Shown: positions 17,765 to 26,926, numbered from the stretch's first letter. The stretch is DNA of 64,000 nucleotides from Flavobacterium panici (GCF_903819335.1 NZ_CAIJDE010000034.1:470649-534648), one strand, 5' to 3'. Notes: generated by a model not told the origin, from the sequence alone. Numbers and translations are program-made.

Positions 17765-18214
17765 ATGACCCGAAAACTACTTATCCTGCTATTTTTTTTA
17801 GTAACATGTTTTGCTGAATCGCAAAATTTAGAATGGAAAACGAGTGTGGTTGATGCCATTACCTTAAGTAATGAAGAAAGGAAACCACTATTGATTTTTT
17901 TTACTGCTGCTAATGCTCCGGAGAATTTACAAAACGAAGTTTTTAAAACCTTAGAATTTGAAAAATGGTCTCGCAGGAACGTTATTTTATTAAAGTTAGA
18001 CTTATCTGATGCAGCAGTGTCGAGTGAAATCAAAGAGCAGAACATTAAATTAAAAAATGCATTTGGCGTTGCCAATCTTCCGGAGGTTTGTTATACAACC
18101 GGTTCTATTAGAAATGGCAAAACTGCTTTTAATTTATTAGGGAGACTTCCGTATAATTCAAATGGAGTAAAAGCTTTTATTTCTGATTCCAATTTGATTT
18201 TAAACCCAGAATAA
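17765..18214 (+). CDS. Secreted thioredoxin-like protein without the CxxC (third copy)
   Basis: A 149-residue protein close to the second copy (shared SNEERKP, PENLQNEVFKT, KEQNIKLKNAFGV). At the active-site position it has AANAPEN, again with no cysteines. The cis-Pro strand is kept (ANLPEVCYTTG). Retention of the fold and loss of the active site in both later copies suggests a common non-redox role. It is convergent with comEC; only 6 bp separate the two stop codons, and the terminator of this gene lies inside the comEC coding sequence. Confidence 0.8.
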   Translation: MTRKLLILLFFLVTCFAESQNLEWKTSVVDAITLSNEERKPLLIFFTAANAPENLQNEVFKTLEFEKWSRRNVILLKLDLSDAAVSSEIKEQNIKLKNAFGVANLPEVCYTTGSIRNGKTAFNLLGRLPYNSNGVKAFISDSNLILNPE

Positions 18215-18220
18215 AAAGGA

Positions 18221-20257
18221 TTAATTTAATCTATAAAATCCCTTTTCGGCCGTGGCATGAAAAGGGATATTTTTTTTCTCGCAGCTTGATTTCCATATTT
18301 TTTGAATTGTATACGCATTTGTTCCATCTGCAATAATAATTTCAGGATGTAATTCGGTTAAAACTCTATCCATATTTATTTTGGGAGACTGTGTCAAAAT
18401 CACAATATCAGGTTTGTTTTTATTTTCATAAACTCCCGTGCTGTCAATTATGGAGATTTTCTTCCCATTAAAAAACAAGACATTGCTGATTTGCTGTGAT
18501 TTATTTAAAACACTAAAATTGCCAACTAAATAAGAATTGAAAGCATTGTTTTTTGAGCTTTTGTCTCTAGTCGTATCGCTCGTAAAAAGTGTGATATTAT
18601 TGCCGAATCTTTTTGAAATTAAGGTGTTCTTCTTGATATTATAAACAATTAACTCCTTTTGATCTGCAGTTTCTTTTTTAGTGTAAATGAAAGAAAGCTG
18701 CAATAAGATTATAGATACGAATACAATGACAAGTTTATTATAAGTGGGTTTCTTTGAACAGATTATCGCGCTGATTATTACGAAGTAAAGCGTTACCAAG
18801 TAATAAAAATTAAAACTGATATCCTGAATAACAAAAGATTCAAACGATGCGACATAATGAATCATTTGGTTTAAAATGAAAACGCTTTTTTCAAAAATGT
18901 AAACCAAAATTTCGGGCGGACTTTTGAACATTGCAAAAAGCATCACAATAATTCCGGCAATCATGATGAAAGATAAAACAGGAAGAATTATAATATTGGT
19001 AACAAAAAACAATCCCGGAAATTGATGAAAATAATAAAGGCATAAAGGTAAAGTTCCAATTTGTGCAGCAAATGAAACCGTTAAGGAATCCCAGATATAA
19101 ATTGCGATTTTGTTTTTTGGCGACCAGATTTTCTTTAATATCGGCTGAAGCCAAACTATAAAATACAACGCTAAATAACTTAATTGAAAACCAACATCAA
19201 ATAAGAAATAAGGCTCAAAAAGTAAGATCAATAAAATGGAAACTAATAACGTATGATAAATGTTTCCGCTTCTGCGAAGATGATTCCCAATGGCAACAAA
19301 AGAAAACATTACAACCGAACGTAAAACCGATGGAGATAAACCAGATATAACAGCAAAACCCGCAAGCGAAATTAAAATCGAAACCAATTTAATTGCCGAA
19401 CCTTTTCGGGTATTGGGAACTGGTTTTAAAATAAACATGATAAAAAGCATTATAAAGCCTACATGCAGCCCTGAAACCGAAAGAACATGTGTCGCTCCAG
19501 AATATTGATAATCCTTTATAATATCGGCTGAAATTTCCTGCTGCTGTCCCAAAATAAGAGCCAGCGCCACATTCATTTCATCTTTGCTAAAATGAGCGCT
19601 TTCCAGATTTTTTAAAATAGTAGCGTGGAGTCGGCCGGAGTAGTACCAAATGTCTTTTTTGATGGTTTGGCTAATTTTGATTTCTGATTTTTTGCAATAA
19701 ACCTGTGCATAAATCTGTTTGTCGGCTAAGTATTTAGCATAATCAAATTGATTTGGATTTTTGCTTGAAGCTGTTTTTTGTAAAGTAGTTTTGACTTTGA
19801 TTGTATTTCCAATTATTAAGGAATTTTGAGTGCTGTCTTTTTGAATATTGACAATAATTTTTCCTGAATAAGTTTTGTTTTCAATCATATTTACAAGCCC
19901 GATATATCGATCGTTGTAATCGTTGCTTTTGAGTTTTTCCCGTAATATAAAAGTTATAAATTGAGGCTTTTCAAAAGCTGTTTTCGAATGTGTATAATTC
20001 GATTTATCAAAAGTATCCGTATGGATAAGCAAAACACAGATTCCTGTGTAAAACGAAATAAAAGCACTGCTTATTCCGAAGAATTGATTTGTCTTTTTGT
20101 TTTTCTTCGAAAGAAAAAAACTAATACAAAATAAAGCAGAACAAATTCCAAGAGAAATAAATGAAATTTGAATGGAAGGCAGACAATAATAAGAAACTAA
20201 AATGCCAAAAAGAAAGCTAATTGTAATTTTAGCTAAAGGAAAATCTAATACTTTCAT
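18221..20257 (-). CDS. comEC: ComEC/Rec2-family DNA uptake channel
   Basis: A 678-residue polytopic inner-membrane protein that passes single-stranded DNA into the cytosol in natural transformation. The order is N-terminal TM helices, a soluble OB-like (DUF4131) region, then the competence domain with QQQEISADIIKDYQYSG, ATHVLSVSGLHVGFI and GLSPSVLRSVVMFSFVA. The C-terminal part (about residue 525 on) takes the place of the metallo-beta-lactamase domain but has no HxHxDH motif, so nuclease activity there is unlikely. Its last codons (TAEKGFYRLN) are encoded by the left arm of the convergent gene's terminator. The nearest gene upstream, the NlpC/P60 gene, runs the same way 45 bp away. Confidence 0.9.
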   Translation of the reverse strand: MKVLDFPLAKITISFLFGILVSYYCLPSIQISFISLGICSALFCISFFLSKKNKKTNQFFGISSAFISFYTGICVLLIHTDTFDKSNYTHSKTAFEKPQFITFILREKLKSNDYNDRYIGLVNMIENKTYSGKIIVNIQKDSTQNSLIIGNTIKVKTTLQKTASSKNPNQFDYAKYLADKQIYAQVYCKKSEIKISQTIKKDIWYYSGRLHATILKNLESAHFSKDEMNVALALILGQQQEISADIIKDYQYSGATHVLSVSGLHVGFIMLFIMFILKPVPNTRKGSAIKLVSILISLAGFAVISGLSPSVLRSVVMFSFVAIGNHLRRSGNIYHTLLVSILLILLFEPYFLFDVGFQLSYLALYFIVWLQPILKKIWSPKNKIAIYIWDSLTVSFAAQIGTLPLCLYYFHQFPGLFFVTNIIILPVLSFIMIAGIIVMLFAMFKSPPEILVYIFEKSVFILNQMIHYVASFESFVIQDISFNFYYLVTLYFVIISAIICSKKPTYNKLVIVFVSIILLQLSFIYTKKETADQKELIVYNIKKNTLISKRFGNNITLFTSDTTRDKSSKNNAFNSYLVGNFSVLNKSQQISNVLFFNGKKISIIDSTGVYENKNKPDIVILTQSPKINMDRVLTELHPEIIIADGTNAYTIQKIWKSSCEKKNIPFHATAEKGFYRLN
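18238..18277 (+). terminator. Terminator of the third thioredoxin-like gene, inside comEC coding sequence
   Basis: ATCCCTTTTC / GAAAAGGGAT with an 11-nt loop, then ATTTTTTTT. The hairpin lies wholly within the 3' end of comEC on the other strand. It is nearly the same as the terminator at 17534-17571, including 20 of 23 bases of the left side. Confidence 0.8.
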
Positions 20258-20302
20258 GGCTTAAAAGTATTAAAAATTTGTAAGAAAATAAATATATTTT
20301 AT

Positions 20303-20788
20303 TTATTCAATCACGCGGTTCACTTGTTCGAACGAATTTTTATAATAAGCTTCTTTTGTAGAAGAAATGATTACGCCTTTTGAAGTAGAAGAATGTATAA
20401 ATTTAATTTCATCTGAATTTACTTCGGTAATAAGACCAACATGATTGATCTGCTTACTTTTATTTGTTTTAAAGAAAATCAAATCGCCTTTTTTGGCGTC
20501 ATTCAGCGGAATTACTTTTCCAATTTTTGCCTGTTCAAAAGAACTTCTCGGCAGTTTTATATTTTCAGATTCGAAAGTCGTATACACTAATCCAGAACAA
20601 TCAAAACCACTTTTTGTAGTTCCGCCCGCTTTGTATTTAACGCCAATATTATCTGATGCAGTTTCAATTAAATTTTTTACAATAGATCTGTTTTCTTTTT
20701 TCGTTTCACTTTTGCTCACAGCAGTCGAAGTCGATTTACAAGAAACCAATACGATTGATAAAAGAAAGAAAACGAGTATTTTTTTCAA
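20303..20788 (-). CDS. NlpC/P60 (C40) peptidoglycan hydrolase, lipoprotein
   Basis: A 161-residue lipoprotein (lipobox LVSC, Cys17) with a C-terminal NlpC/P60 domain. Catalytic Cys64 is in GFDCSGLVY, His116 in INHVGLI, and the third polar residue His132 in FIHSS. It should cut cross-link peptides of the cell wall from the outer membrane. The start codon is TTG: no in-frame ATG exists between it and the end of lpxB, and the TTG gives a perfect lipoprotein signal (MKKILVFFLLSIVLVSC). It lies 11 bp after lpxB in a minus-strand run surE, small membrane protein, lpxB, nlpC and probably comEC. Confidence 0.9.
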   Translation of the reverse strand: MKKILVFFLLSIVLVSCKSTSTAVSKSETKKENRSIVKNLIETASDNIGVKYKAGGTTKSGFDCSGLVYTTFESENIKLPRSSFEQAKIGKVIPLNDAKKGDLIFFKTNKSKQINHVGLITEVNSDEIKFIHSSTSKGVIISSTKEAYYKNSFEQVNRVIE

Positions 20789-20799
20789 AACAGAAATAA

Positions 20800-21915
20800 T
20801 TAAGATTTTAAATCGGCAACAATAAGTTTAGCTGTTTTTTTGCTTGCGCCAACGCCGCCTAGTTTTTGCTCTAAAATATCATAGTTTTTAAGCAGTTTTT
20901 CGCGGTGAGAAGGCTCCAATAATTTGTTCAATTCTTCTTTGATTCGTTTTGTATTGCATTCACTTTGAATCAGTTCCGTTACAACTTCCTGATCCATAAT
21001 TAAATTGACAAGCGAAATATATTTTAAAGTAATAATTCGTTTTGCAATTTGATACGAGATTGCACTTCCTTTATAACAAACTACTTCGGGAACTTTAAAA
21101 AGAGCCGTTTCTAAAGTTGCTGTTCCGGATGTAACCAAGGCAGCAGTCGAAGACCGCAATAAATCATACGTTTTATTCGAAACAAAGGCAATGTTTTTAT
21201 TTTTAATAAATTGCTGATAGAATTCATAATCCTGACTTGGTGCACCGGCAATAACAAATTCATAATCCTGAAAATCATCTACAACACTCAGCATAACACT
21301 CAGCATTTTAGTAATTTCCTGTTTACGGCTTCCTGGTAAAACAGCAATAATTGGTTTTTCTCCCAATTTATATTCTTCTCTAAAAGCGGTTTCATTAAAA
21401 GCAGGCTGATTTTGAATAGCATCAATCAATGGATGCCCGACAAAATCTACCGGAAAATGATGTTTGTCTTCGTAAAAACTTTTTTCAAAAGGCAAAATCA
21501 CAAACATTCTGTCAACGTCTTGTTTTATGGCGTTGATTCTGTTTTCTTTCCAGGCCCAAATTTGCGGAGAAATATAATAATGTGTTTTGTAATTGAGTTC
21601 TTTAGCCCATTTTGCAATGCGCATATTAAAGCCCGGATAATCAATAAAAATTAAAACATCGGGTTTGAATTCAGAGATATCTTTTTTGCAGAATTTGATG
21701 TTGTTTAAAATAGTTTTTAAGTTAAAAATTACTTCAACAAACCCCATAAAAGCCAATTCGCGATAATGTTTTACCAATGTTCCGCCGGCTTTTTGCATTA
21801 AATCACCGCCCCAAAATCTAATGTCAGCCTGAGGATCTTCCTCATATAATGCTTTCATTAAATTTGAACCGTGTAAATCTCCAGAAGCTTCGCCAGCTAT
21901 TATGTAATATTTCAT
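20800..21915 (-). CDS. lpxB: Lipid-A-disaccharide synthase
   Basis: LpxB condenses UDP-2,3-diacylglucosamine with lipid X to form the lipid A disaccharide, at the cytosolic face of the inner membrane. The 371-residue length is normal. Family marks are KYYIIAGEASGDLHGSNLM at the N-terminus, YYISPQIWAWKENR, VGHPLIDAI, VLPGSRKQEI and the donor-binding SSTAALVTSGTATLE. It is placed with surE and a small membrane protein upstream, and an NlpC lipoprotein downstream, in one leftward run. Confidence 0.95.
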   Translation of the reverse strand: MKYYIIAGEASGDLHGSNLMKALYEEDPQADIRFWGGDLMQKAGGTLVKHYRELAFMGFVEVIFNLKTILNNIKFCKKDISEFKPDVLIFIDYPGFNMRIAKWAKELNYKTHYYISPQIWAWKENRINAIKQDVDRMFVILPFEKSFYEDKHHFPVDFVGHPLIDAIQNQPAFNETAFREEYKLGEKPIIAVLPGSRKQEITKMLSVMLSVVDDFQDYEFVIAGAPSQDYEFYQQFIKNKNIAFVSNKTYDLLRSSTAALVTSGTATLETALFKVPEVVCYKGSAISYQIAKRIITLKYISLVNLIMDQEVVTELIQSECNTKRIKEELNKLLEPSHREKLLKNYDILEQKLGGVGASKKTAKLIVADLKS

Positions 21916-21950
21916 ATCAACGAATTTTTATTGCAGCACAAAGATAGGAT

Positions 21951-22223
21951 TTAAATAATTATGGTCGAAATTGCTAAAACAATCACGGCTAAAATCACGC
22001 CGCGAGCCATCATTTCCTTATTTCTTTTTAAAAGAATTAAAAAAACAGGAAGATCTAAAACAGCCCCAATTGTAATCACTTTTCCTAAATATCCCATTTC
22101 TCTAATAGTTTGAATTCCGTCTGGAAGATCAAATTTTGTAAAAAATTTGATAAACAAATAACTTCCAAGAAGCGAAGTAAAAATCCCAACAATAAATCCG
22201 ATTACGAGTTCTTTTTTATCCAT
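21951..22223 (-). CDS. Small three-TM membrane protein
   Basis: A 90-residue protein with hydrophobic segments near residues 7-27, 47-64 and 72-90 and short basic loops (KRNKEMMARG). No family is recognised. Its first 8 bp overlap the end of surE and it ends 35 bp before lpxB, so it is co-transcribed and probably translationally coupled to surE. Its position between surE and lpxB suggests an envelope role, but nothing in the sequence proves it. Confidence 0.68.
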   Translation of the reverse strand: MDKKELVIGFIVGIFTSLLGSYLFIKFFTKFDLPDGIQTIREMGYLGKVITIGAVLDLPVFLILLKRNKEMMARGVILAVIVLAISTIII

Positions 22224-22995
22224 TTAATTTCCAAGTATTAAGTTGCTGCATTGTATGATGTGCGGTTAAGTCAAACTGAACAGGGACTACCGAAATATAT
22301 CCGTTTTCAAGCGCCCATTCGTCTGTATCTTCGCCATTATCTTCATTAGTAAATTTGCCTGTTAACCAGTAATAATCTTTACCGTAAGGCGTTTGTCTTT
22401 TGTCAAATTTCTGGGCGTAATACGCTTTCGCCTGACGGCAGATTTTTATTCCTTTAATTTCTTTTTCGCTCAATTTCGGAAAGTTTACATTTAAAACCAC
22501 GCCGGGAGGAAGTTTATTTTTTAATGTTTCTAAAGCTATTTTTTTTACGAATGCTTTAGCAGGTTCAAAATCGGCATTCCAGTCAAAGTCCAAAAGAGAA
22601 AAACCAATTGCCTGAATTCCTTCAATTCCGGCTTCGACAGCGGCGCTCATCGTTCCCGAATAAATCACATTTATAGAAGAATTTGATCCGTGATTAATTC
22701 CCGAAACACACAAGTCCGGTTTTCGTTTTAAAATCTCATTTACAGCTAGTTTTACACAGTCTACAGGCGTTCCGGAGCAGCTGTATTCTGTAATGGAATC
22801 GCTGTCTTTAGAAATTTTATCCAGAAATAAAGTATTATTTATCGTAATGGCGTGTCCCATTGCACTTTGAGGCTTGTCTGGAGCGACCACAATTACATCG
22901 CCAATAGTTTCCATAACGCTTATTAAAGCTCTGATTCCGGGAGCCAGAATTCCGTCATCATTCGTAACTAATATTAAAGGTTTTTCGTCTTTCAT
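22216..22995 (-). CDS. surE: 5'/3'-nucleotidase SurE
   Basis: A 259-residue metal-dependent phosphatase for nucleoside monophosphates, linked to stationary-phase survival. The N-terminal metal site LVTNDDGILAPGI holds the Asp pair. The second site SGINHGSNSSINVIYSGTMSAA is complete, and the PDKPQSAMGHAIT loop is present. The start is the ATG at 22995. A TACATTTG box lies 46 bp upstream. It heads the leftward envelope run with a small membrane protein and lpxB. Confidence 0.94.
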   Translation of the reverse strand: MKDEKPLILVTNDDGILAPGIRALISVMETIGDVIVVAPDKPQSAMGHAITINNTLFLDKISKDSDSITEYSCSGTPVDCVKLAVNEILKRKPDLCVSGINHGSNSSINVIYSGTMSAAVEAGIEGIQAIGFSLLDFDWNADFEPAKAFVKKIALETLKNKLPPGVVLNVNFPKLSEKEIKGIKICRQAKAYYAQKFDKRQTPYGKDYYWLTGKFTNEDNGEDTDEWALENGYISVVPVQFDLTAHHTMQQLNTWKLNG

Positions 22996-23041
22996 GCTGC
23001 ATTTTCCATTTTTGATTTATCAAAATAAAAGCTTGTTAGGG

Positions 23042-23049
23042 CAAATGTA
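23042..23049 (-). promoter_or_regulatory. Putative -7 box of the surE-lpxB run
   Basis: TACATTTG on the minus strand matches TAnnTTTG, 46 bp before surE. No TTG at 18-19 bp upstream. Confidence 0.42.
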
Positions 23050-23207
23050 GTAACAGATTTTGGTAGAATACTAACAAATAAATAAAAATTGTAAACTAAA
23101 TTCCAGAAGACTTTTAAGCATCAAACATTTTTATATCTTTAACAAAAAATTATACTGATCTTGGCATGTTGGCATAGTTTTTACCGTAACTTAGATTAAA
23201 AAATTTG

Positions 23208-25391
23208 ATGAATGCTATTATTAAGTTTATGAAAAGAAATTATAAAATACTTATAGCCGTATTATGCTTGTCTTTAACCCTGTTTGCTTTTAAAATAAAT
23301 GCTGACAAGAATGATGATCCGGACCCAAATAAAGACAAGACATTATTAGAATTACTGGCTTTTGTTATTGAAAAAGGACACTACAGCCCGGCTGAAATAA
23401 ATGACGAATTTTCGAAAGGTATTTTTAAAGATTACATCGAGGCATTAGACCCTTCGAAGCGATTTTTTCTGCAGTCTGATATTGATGAATTTAAACAATA
23501 TGAGTTAATGCTGGACGATCAGTTTTTGAATAAAGATTTGACATTTTTCAACTTGACTTATACAAGGCTGATGAAGAGAATGGAAGAAAGCAAAAAACGT
23601 TACAAAACGATTTTAGCTCAGCCATTTAACTACACAACAGATGAGACTTTTAATGCAGATTATGAGAAACTTCCGTATGCAAAAAACTTAACGGAAATCA
23701 ATGAAAGATGGAGAAAACAAATTAAATTATCTACACTTTCATCTCTTGTAACAAAGCAAAAAATTGAAGAAGAGAAAAAGAAAAAAGATCCTTCTTATCA
23801 GGAAAAATCTTTTGATGCTTTAGAAAAAGATACACGCGAAAGTTCATTAAAATCTTTAGATGATAATTTTAGTGTAATTAAAGATTTGAATAAAGATTAC
23901 TGGTTTTCAGTGTATTTGAATTCAATCATGGCTCGTTTTGACCCTCATACAAGTTATTTTGCTCCAGAAGAAAAAGATCGTTTTGATGTAAACATCAGCG
24001 GAAAATTAGAAGGAATTGGCGCAAGATTAACGAAGAAAAATGATTTTACTCAAATCGACGAATTAATTTCTGGCGGACCAGCTTGGAAAGGAAAACAACT
24101 TGAAGCAGGAGATTTAATCCTGAAAGTAGCCCAAGGAAACGAAGAACCTGTTGATGTAGTTGGAATGCGTCTTGATGATGTTGTGAAAAAAATCAAAGGT
24201 CATAAAGGAACTGAAGTTAAACTTACCGTTAAAAAAGTGGACGGAAGTATTAAAGTAATTTCAATTATCAGAGATGTTGTTGAAATCGAAGAAACGTATG
24301 CAAAATCAAGTATTGTTGAGAAAAACGGATTGAAATACGGCGTTATTTACCTGCCTAAATTTTATATCGATTTTGAAAACAAAGACGGTCGTGATGCCGG
24401 AAAAGATATTGCTCTAGAAGTTGAAAGACTGAAAAAAGAAAACATAAACGGTATCGTTCTTGACGTTCGTGATGACGGTGGAGGATCTCTTTCAACAGTT
24501 GTTGATATCGCTGGTTTATTTATTGAAGAAGGACCAATTGTGCAGGTAAAATCTGCTGGTAAAAAGAAAGAAGTTTTATACGATAAAGATAAAAAAATAG
24601 AGTGGGACGGACCATTAGTAATTATGGTGAATAGTTTCTCTGCTTCGGCTTCTGAGATTTTAGCAGCGGCAATTCAGGATTACAAACGTGGTGTTATCAT
24701 TGGTAGTAAACAAACTTATGGTAAAGGAACTGTACAAAATGTATTGGATTTGAACCAATTTGTTCGTAATGCAAATTATGGAGATTTAGGAGCTTTGAAA
24801 ATTACAGGTCAAAAATTCTATAGAATTAACGGAGGTTCAACTCAGTTAGAAGGTGTTCATAGTGACGTGGTTATGCCAGATCGTTATGCTTACTTAAAAA
24901 TGGGAGAGCGCGATATTGACAATGCAATGCCATGGGATAAAATTGACCCGGCAGATTACAGCACTTGGACTTCTAACGAAAACTTTACAAAAGCAATCGA
25001 AAAAAGTAGAAATAGAATTTTACAAAATCCTCAATTTAAATTAATTGAAGATAATGCGAAATGGATTGATGTTAAGAATAAAGAAAACATATACAGCTTG
25101 AACATTAACAGTTTTAAACAAACTCAGGAACAAGTTGAAAATGAAGGAAAAAAATACAAACCAATTTCTGATTATAAAAACAGTTTAGTGTTTAAATCAT
25201 TGCCTTATGAAGAGGTTGAAATGAATAATGATGCTACATTGAAAGAAAAAAGAGAGGCTTGGCACCAGGCATTATCTAAAGATGTTTATGTTGAAGAAGC
25301 ATTAAATGTTTTAGATGATTTACAATCTAAATCTTTAGTAAAAGCTGGCGTTTCTCCTAAAATGAAAAAAGATAAATTGGTAAAATCGTAA
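23208..25391 (+). CDS. Carboxy-terminal processing (tail-specific) protease
   Basis: A 727-residue periplasmic S41 protease of the Prc/Tsp type. An N-terminal signal anchor is followed by a helical Tsp N-domain with EALDPSKRFFLQSDIDEF and MARFDPHTSYFAPEE. The PDZ domain (about 270-360) comes next. The catalytic domain has the Ser of NSFSASASEILAAAIQDY and the Lys of TYGKGTVQ, the Ser-Lys dyad. The C-terminal DUF3340-like domain ends in basic residues. It degrades misfolded periplasmic proteins and trims precursors. Starts are possible at 23208 or, giving a shorter signal, at 23229. A terminator follows. Confidence 0.93.
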   Translation: MNAIIKFMKRNYKILIAVLCLSLTLFAFKINADKNDDPDPNKDKTLLELLAFVIEKGHYSPAEINDEFSKGIFKDYIEALDPSKRFFLQSDIDEFKQYELMLDDQFLNKDLTFFNLTYTRLMKRMEESKKRYKTILAQPFNYTTDETFNADYEKLPYAKNLTEINERWRKQIKLSTLSSLVTKQKIEEEKKKKDPSYQEKSFDALEKDTRESSLKSLDDNFSVIKDLNKDYWFSVYLNSIMARFDPHTSYFAPEEKDRFDVNISGKLEGIGARLTKKNDFTQIDELISGGPAWKGKQLEAGDLILKVAQGNEEPVDVVGMRLDDVVKKIKGHKGTEVKLTVKKVDGSIKVISIIRDVVEIEETYAKSSIVEKNGLKYGVIYLPKFYIDFENKDGRDAGKDIALEVERLKKENINGIVLDVRDDGGGSLSTVVDIAGLFIEEGPIVQVKSAGKKKEVLYDKDKKIEWDGPLVIMVNSFSASASEILAAAIQDYKRGVIIGSKQTYGKGTVQNVLDLNQFVRNANYGDLGALKITGQKFYRINGGSTQLEGVHSDVVMPDRYAYLKMGERDIDNAMPWDKIDPADYSTWTSNENFTKAIEKSRNRILQNPQFKLIEDNAKWIDVKNKENIYSLNINSFKQTQEQVENEGKKYKPISDYKNSLVFKSLPYEEVEMNNDATLKEKREAWHQALSKDVYVEEALNVLDDLQSKSLVKAGVSPKMKKDKLVKS

Positions 25392-25417
25392 AGATTTTAA
25401 ATGTTTAATTTGTTATT

Positions 25418-25457
25418 AAAAAACGCTTCTTAAAGTAATTTATGAAGCGTTTTTTAG
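25418..25457 (+). terminator. Terminator of the tail-specific protease gene
   Basis: AAAAAACGCTTC / GAAGCGTTTTTT, a 12-bp stem with a 14-nt loop, 26 bp past the stop. Confidence 0.82.
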
Positions 25458-25479
25458 TTTAAAAGAAAAAGTAATATTT

Positions 25480-26265
25480 ATGAAAAGTATTTTAGTCTGC
25501 GGATTGATTGGTTTAGCATTCCTTTCTTGTAAAAAAGAAAATGAAACTGTTGTTGAAACAGAAATAGCAAAAGCAGAAAATTCATTTGTTGCTGACCAAA
25601 GCAATACAGGTTCTTTGTATACTGTTGCTTATCAGCCAACTTCGACTACAAATCAAATCGTACAACATAAATATTATACACTTTCTTATAATGAAAAGTT
25701 TGAGCAGGCCGAATGGGTGGCGTATGAATTAAAGAAAGAATATCTAAAAAACGGAAATTACAAACGTCCGTATTTTATTGAAGATCCAAAAGTAACAACG
25801 GGTTCTGCAGACTGGAGAAATTATAAAAAATCAGGTTATGATAAAGGGCATCTTTGCCCTGCCGGCGATATGGAATTTAGCGAAGATGCTTATAATGACA
25901 CTTTTTATACTTCGAATATTTCACCGCAAAGACATGATTTTAACAGCGGAATCTGGAATAGAATTGAACAGAAAACACGTTATTGGGCCGGAAAATACAA
26001 TGATATTTATGTTGTTACAGGCGGAATCCTGAAAGATTCAGATAAAAAAATAGGAACAGAGAAAGTTTCTGTTCCTAAATATTTTTATAAAATTGTTTTA
26101 GCCAAATCAGGAAAGGAACATAAAGCCATCGCTTTTTTGGTTCCGAATGAAGACAGCGATAAGCCAATTTATGATTTTGTAGTTCCTATTGAAACTCTGG
26201 AAAAAATGACTGGAATTGATTTCTTCCCGAATTTAAAAAACTTAAAAAGCAGTAAGGACTTTTAA
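25480..26265 (+). CDS. DNA/RNA non-specific endonuclease, lipoprotein
   Basis: A 261-residue nuclease of the NucA/EndA (beta-beta-alpha-Me) family, anchored by a lipobox (AFLSCKKE). The catalytic motif is DKGHLCPAGDM, with His as general base; the usual DRGH has Lys in place of Arg. The metal-binding Asn helix reads TSNISPQRHDFNSGIWNRIEQ. It could digest extracellular nucleic acid for nutrition or defence. The 3' end overlaps rpe by 24 bp in convergent orientation with no terminator between. Confidence 0.9.
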   Translation: MKSILVCGLIGLAFLSCKKENETVVETEIAKAENSFVADQSNTGSLYTVAYQPTSTTNQIVQHKYYTLSYNEKFEQAEWVAYELKKEYLKNGNYKRPYFIEDPKVTTGSADWRNYKKSGYDKGHLCPAGDMEFSEDAYNDTFYTSNISPQRHDFNSGIWNRIEQKTRYWAGKYNDIYVVTGGILKDSDKKIGTEKVSVPKYFYKIVLAKSGKEHKAIAFLVPNEDSDKPIYDFVVPIETLEKMTGIDFFPNLKNLKSSKDF

Positions 26266-26904
26266 ATCTGCAATTGTTTCAGTTGGATTTTCGGCTTTAA
26301 AAACAAAACTTCCGGCAACTAAAACATCAGCTCCGGCTTCTACTAATTGTTTTGCATTTTTGTTGGTTACACCGCCGTCAATTTCGATAAGAGTTGACGC
26401 GTTTTTGCGTGTAATTAAAGCTTTTAGTTTTTTTACTTTATCATAAGTGTTTTCAATAAACGACTGTCCGCCAAAACCCGGATTCACACTCATTACACAA
26501 ACTAAATCAATATCATTGATAACATCTTCTAACAAGTCAATATTAGTATGCGGATTGATGGCAACTCCCGCTTTCATTCCTTCGGCTTTAATAGCTTGTA
26601 ATGTTCTGTGTAAATGTGTACAAGCTTCATAATGTACCGTTAAACCGTTAGCACCTAAATCAGCGAAGGTTTTAATATAACGATCCGGATCAATAATCAT
26701 TAAATGTACATCAATATACTTTTTCGCATGTTTAGAAATAGCTTCTAAAACAGGCATCCCAAAAGAAATATTCGGAACAAAAACTCCATCCATAATATCA
26801 ATATGAAACCAATCGGCCTCGCTGATGTTAATCATTTCGATATCGCGCTGCAGGTTCGCAAAATCGGCAGCAAGAACAGAAGGAGCAATAAGAGTATTTT
26901 TCAT
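26242..26904 (-). CDS. rpe: Ribulose-phosphate 3-epimerase
   Basis: Interconverts ribulose-5-phosphate and xylulose-5-phosphate in the pentose phosphate pathway. It is a 220-residue TIM barrel with all landmarks: APSVLAADFANL, WFHIDIMDGVFVPN (metal and catalytic residues), VHLMI, VNPGFGGQSF and the phosphate-binding IDGGV plus GSFVF. A perfect -7 box lies 22 bp upstream. It is a single gene, and its last 24 bp overlap the convergent nuclease gene. Confidence 0.95.
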   Translation of the reverse strand: MKNTLIAPSVLAADFANLQRDIEMINISEADWFHIDIMDGVFVPNISFGMPVLEAISKHAKKYIDVHLMIIDPDRYIKTFADLGANGLTVHYEACTHLHRTLQAIKAEGMKAGVAINPHTNIDLLEDVINDIDLVCVMSVNPGFGGQSFIENTYDKVKKLKALITRKNASTLIEIDGGVTNKNAKQLVEAGADVLVAGSFVFKAENPTETIADLKVLTAF

Positions 26905-26926
26905 TTTGTAGTGGTGTGTTTTTTTA

